DNA of 7,420 bases from Clostridiaceae bacterium UBA6085 (lineage in GTDB: Bacteria; Bacillota; Clostridia; Clostridiales; Clostridiaceae): the NCBI GenBank assembly GCA_002428605.1, contig DIXH01000006.1:1-7420 (forward strand), read 5' to 3'. Every line of letters begins with the position of its first letter. The first letter of the stretch is position 1. Under the pieces are notes generated by a model. The model saw only the letters and a program-made list of their open reading frames with translations, had not been told where the DNA came from and did not search any database. This document shows, piece after piece, positions 5,078 to 7,420 of this stretch. Made by a program: the position numbers and the translations under genes.

Positions 5078-5099
5078 CTTAACCTCCGCTTTTAAGTAA

Positions 5100-5105
5100 A
5101 TTATA
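5100..5105 (-). promoter_or_regulatory. -10 element of HesB-like copy B
   Basis: The minus strand shows a perfect TATAAT. The matching -35 window, about 17 bases upstream (5123-5128), is not consensus and lies inside the inverted repeat at 5116-5147, so this promoter could need or be blocked by a protein bound there. Confidence 0.55.
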
Positions 5106-5155
5106 GCATGTCAGAAACCTTAACTGAAACGGGGTTCAGTTAAGGTTCTCATGCT
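5105..5155. repeat. Perfect 13-bp inverted repeat (candidate operator) between divergent promoters
   Basis: AACCTTAACTGAA (5116-5128) and TTCAGTTAAGGTT (5135-5147) are exact inverse complements around the six-base spacer ACGGGG. Outer arms AGCATG (5105-5110) and CATGCT (5150-5155) extend the symmetry with an offset. The repeat covers the -35 region of copy B and lies about 38 bases before the helicase -35. A terminator is unlikely, since the flanking genes diverge and no T-tract follows. A dimeric regulator site is inferred; no known motif is recognised. Confidence 0.6.
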
Positions 5156-5184
5156 CTATTAAGATCCTGAAACTTTTGTCATCA

Positions 5185-5215
5185 TTGCCATTAAGAGACC
5201 TCTTTCGTCTATAAT
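5185..5215 (+). promoter_or_regulatory. Predicted promoter of the helicase-nuclease gene
   Basis: TTGCCA (5185-5190, 5/6) and a perfect TATAAT (5210-5215) are 19 bases apart, slightly long. A start near 5222 leaves a short leader with GAGGTGG before ATG 5244. Confidence 0.6.
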
Positions 5216-5243
5216 ATAGGAAGTACTGCATTCGAGGTGGACG

Positions 5244-7420
5244 ATGACTGAGGTTAAGATATCTGTAAGAAATTTAATAGAGTTTGTCCTGAGGCACGGA
5301 GACATATCCTCCAAGTCCGCAGCGTCAAGTCCTGCAAGGCTGGAAGAAGGTACAAGAGCCCATATCGCGCATCAGAAGATGAGGCTTGACGAGGACAGCT
5401 CATATATCAAGGAATATTATATGAAGCATACCAGGGAAATCGACGGGTGTCTTTTTACGGTTGATGGCAGGGCTGATGGACTGGTACACGACAAGTATAT
5501 TGAAGAGATCAAATCAACCTATGTCCCGCTGGACGACATAGAGGACGGAAGCCTTCTGCACTGGGCGCAGGTCATGTTCTACGGCTTCATGTACCTTGGA
5601 GATAAAAAGGGAGAAGCAATCCTGCTGAAGGTGACCTACTGCAATCTGGATGACAATATCCACAAGACTTTCGAAAGACACTGCACAATTGATGAACTGA
5701 GGTCTTTTGTCGAGGAGGTCATCACGGGATATATGAGGTTCATCAGGGAAAGGCTGAGATGGCAGGAGCTTAGGGATGTATCACTTAAGGCCCTTGAGTT
5801 TCCTTTCGATCGCTACCGTGAAGGGCAGCGAGAGCTTGCAGTTGCTGTATATGGAACCATAAAGGAAGGCAGGAAGCTCTTTGCCCAGGCACCTACAGGA
5901 ACAGGAAAGACAGTATCGACACTTTTTCCATCTCTTAAGGCTCTTGGGGAGGGGCTTCTGGACAGGATATTCTATCTGACCTCAAAGGGTACAGGCAAGA
6001 CAGTCGCAGAAGAGACCGTGGATATCCTCAAGGCAAAGGGTGCACGAATAAGGACACTTACCCTCACAGGAAAGGAGAAGGCGTGCCTTAACGAGACTGT
6101 TGAATGTGAGCCTGAAAAATGTCCATTCGCTAAAGGGCATATGGACAGGATAAACAGCTGCCTCCTTGAAATGCTTCAGAATGAGGAGACCTTCACAAGG
6201 GAGAAGCTTGAGGAATATGCGATTAAGCACATGGTATGCCCGTTCGAGATGTCGCTTGACATGTCGCTCTTCTCAGACCTCATAATCTGCGACTACAACT
6301 ATGTCTTCGACCCGAGGGTTTACCTGAGGCGATTCTTCATGGACATCAGGGAAAAGTACATGTTCCTTGTAGATGAAGCACATAATCTTGTAGACCGCTC
6401 AAGGGAGATGTACAGTTCAACTCTCCTCAAATCGGAAGTCATGGAAGCGAAGAAGGCAGCAAAGGGAAAGTCGAAGAAGCTTGAAAAGGCGATAGGCGAC
6501 ATGAACAGGATATTCATTGCCGAGCGCAAGGAGCTTGAGACTACAGGCGGAAGGAGGACTTCTGATGCCGTACCTGAAGAGCTGCTTCAGTACGCTGAAA
6601 AGTTCATAACAGCCTTTGAAGGATTCCAGAAGGATCATCCTGAGGAATTTGAAGAAAAGGAGAAGATCCTTGAACTGTTTTTCAAGGCCCATAACTTTGT
6701 TGCAGCCGGGGCAATGTTCAGGGAGGGCTATATAGCATATACAGAGTCAGATCCTAAAGATGTCAGGTTCAGGATATTCTGCATGGATCCGGGTGAGATC
6801 CTCATTGAAATCTTCAAGAGGGCCAGGGCTGCTGTAATATTTTCCGCAACTCTCACTCCCATGAAATACTATATGGATGTTCTAGGAGGCGAGGAGGGAG
6901 ATTACAGGATGGCTCTAAAGTCCCCATTCCCGAAGGAGAACCTCGAGGTATTACTTGACCGGCAAATAGACACAAGATTCAGCGCCAGGGAGAACAGCTT
7001 CGAAGGCATTGCTGACAATATCCATGCCATGGCGATGATGAAGAAAGGTAACTATATGGCATTCTTCCCTTCGTACAAGTACATGAACAATGTCTATGAG
7101 GTGTTCTGTGGAAAGTACGGTACAGAGACAGATACTTTTCTCCAGACTCCATCAATGGAGGATGCGGAAAGGGAAACGGTCATAGCCAGCTTCAGAAGTG
7201 AGAGGGAGAAGTCATACGTAGCCTTCATGGTCCTTGGCGGAGTATTCGCAGAGGGCATTGACCTTAAGGGAGAAGCTCTCATTGGTGCAGCAGTTGTAGG
7301 TGTAGGATACCCTCAGGTATCCTACGAGAGGGACCTTATAAGGGACTATTTCGAAAAGGAAGGTCTTGGCTACGAATATGCGTACATATATCCTGGAATG
7401 AACAGGGTGCTTCAGGCTGG
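5244..7420 (+). CDS. DinG/XPD-type Fe-S superfamily 2 DNA helicase with N-terminal PD-(D/E)XK nuclease domain (C-terminus beyond window)
   Basis: The frame is open from ATG 5244 to the window end (725 codons seen). Residues about 1-170 form a RecB/Cas4-like nuclease domain: RAHIAHQKM near residue 40, D78 in GRADG, E88-I-K90 and Q109-x3-Y113. The helicase core follows: Walker A APTGTGKT (216-223); four cysteines C281, C288, C293 and C332-P placed as the XPD/DinG 4Fe-4S cluster; DEAH 377-380; SAT (534-536); and GGVFAEGID (665-673). The window ends in motif VI (Q724-A-G). Family members unwind DNA 5' to 3' using ATP; paired with a nuclease domain, a repair or processing role is likely (inference). 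The catalytic residues appear intact. ATG 5244 is supported by GAGGTGG at 5234-5240. It is transcribed divergently from the selenoprotein genes. Confidence 0.9.
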   Translation, partial: MTEVKISVRNLIEFVLRHGDISSKSAASSPARLEEGTRAHIAHQKMRLDEDSSYIKEYYMKHTREIDGCLFTVDGRADGLVHDKYIEEIKSTYVPLDDIEDGSLLHWAQVMFYGFMYLGDKKGEAILLKVTYCNLDDNIHKTFERHCTIDELRSFVEEVITGYMRFIRERLRWQELRDVSLKALEFPFDRYREGQRELAVAVYGTIKEGRKLFAQAPTGTGKTVSTLFPSLKALGEGLLDRIFYLTSKGTGKTVAEETVDILKAKGARIRTLTLTGKEKACLNETVECEPEKCPFAKGHMDRINSCLLEMLQNEETFTREKLEEYAIKHMVCPFEMSLDMSLFSDLIICDYNYVFDPRVYLRRFFMDIREKYMFLVDEAHNLVDRSREMYSSTLLKSEVMEAKKAAKGKSKKLEKAIGDMNRIFIAERKELETTGGRRTSDAVPEELLQYAEKFITAFEGFQKDHPEEFEEKEKILELFFKAHNFVAAGAMFREGYIAYTESDPKDVRFRIFCMDPGEILIEIFKRARAAVIFSATLTPMKYYMDVLGGEEGDYRMALKSPFPKENLEVLLDRQIDTRFSARENSFEGIADNIHAMAMMKKGNYMAFFPSYKYMNNVYEVFCGKYGTETDTFLQTPSMEDAERETVIASFRSEREKSYVAFMVLGGVFAEGIDLKGEALIGAAVVGVGYPQVSYERDLIRDYFEKEGLGYEYAYIYPGMNRVLQA

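Noticed and set aside
4828..5082. 84-codon plus-strand frame opposite copy B
   Set aside because: It is the antisense shadow of the selenoprotein gene, with no ribosome site and no recognisable domain.
1..7420. CRISPR arrays, tRNA or rRNA genes, IS elements
   Set aside because: No regularly spaced repeats, cloverleaf or rRNA-like sequence, or transposase was seen on either strand. The only mobile element supported is the group II intron.

Overview
The window looks like chromosomal DNA of an anaerobic, selenocysteine-using member of the Clostridia. The reasons are an [FeFe]-hydrogenase-type protein, two small HesB-like genes with in-frame UGA codons and bacterial SECIS hairpins, YvrJ and DUF1836 proteins, near-perfect Shine-Dalgarno (SD) sequences, frequent AGG/AGA (Arg) and ATA (Ile) codons, and moderate GC content. 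A Peptoclostridium-like genus is a guess only.

Layout. (1) 1-833, minus: N-terminal part of an [FeFe]-hydrogenase-family protein, cut by the window edge, with its promoter at 874-902. (2) 941-4271, plus: a promoter, an ORF-less group II intron (987-1666), then trmN6-like tRNA methyltransferase and rsmI (overlapping by 4 nt), a DUF1836 regulator-like gene with a probable promoter of its own, a 48-aa YvrJ protein, a structured 3' region and a terminator. (3) 4272-5077, minus: a terminator and two tandem paralogous HesB-like selenoprotein genes, each with UGA at codon 33, a SECIS hairpin at the same distance and a TATAAT promoter element. Standard gene calling would miss both, because each is split by UGA. 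(4) 5078-5243: divergent promoter region with a perfect 13-bp inverted repeat. (5) 5244-7420, plus: a DinG/XPD-type Fe-S helicase with an N-terminal PD-(D/E)XK nuclease domain, open to the window end.

The main discovery candidate is the intron. It lies inside the SD of trmN6: the 5' exon ends ...GGAGGTG and the 3' exon begins ATTTTATG, so splicing builds GGAGGTGATTTTATG, a nine-base match to the 16S rRNA 3' end with ideal spacing. The intron loop that recognises the exon (EBS1, CACCTC at 1183-1188) is the same sequence as the anti-SD core of 16S rRNA. This intron therefore appears to recognise a ribosome binding site, sequester it before splicing and restore it afterwards. Because rsmI overlaps trmN6, splicing could gate both a tRNA and an rRNA methyltransferase.
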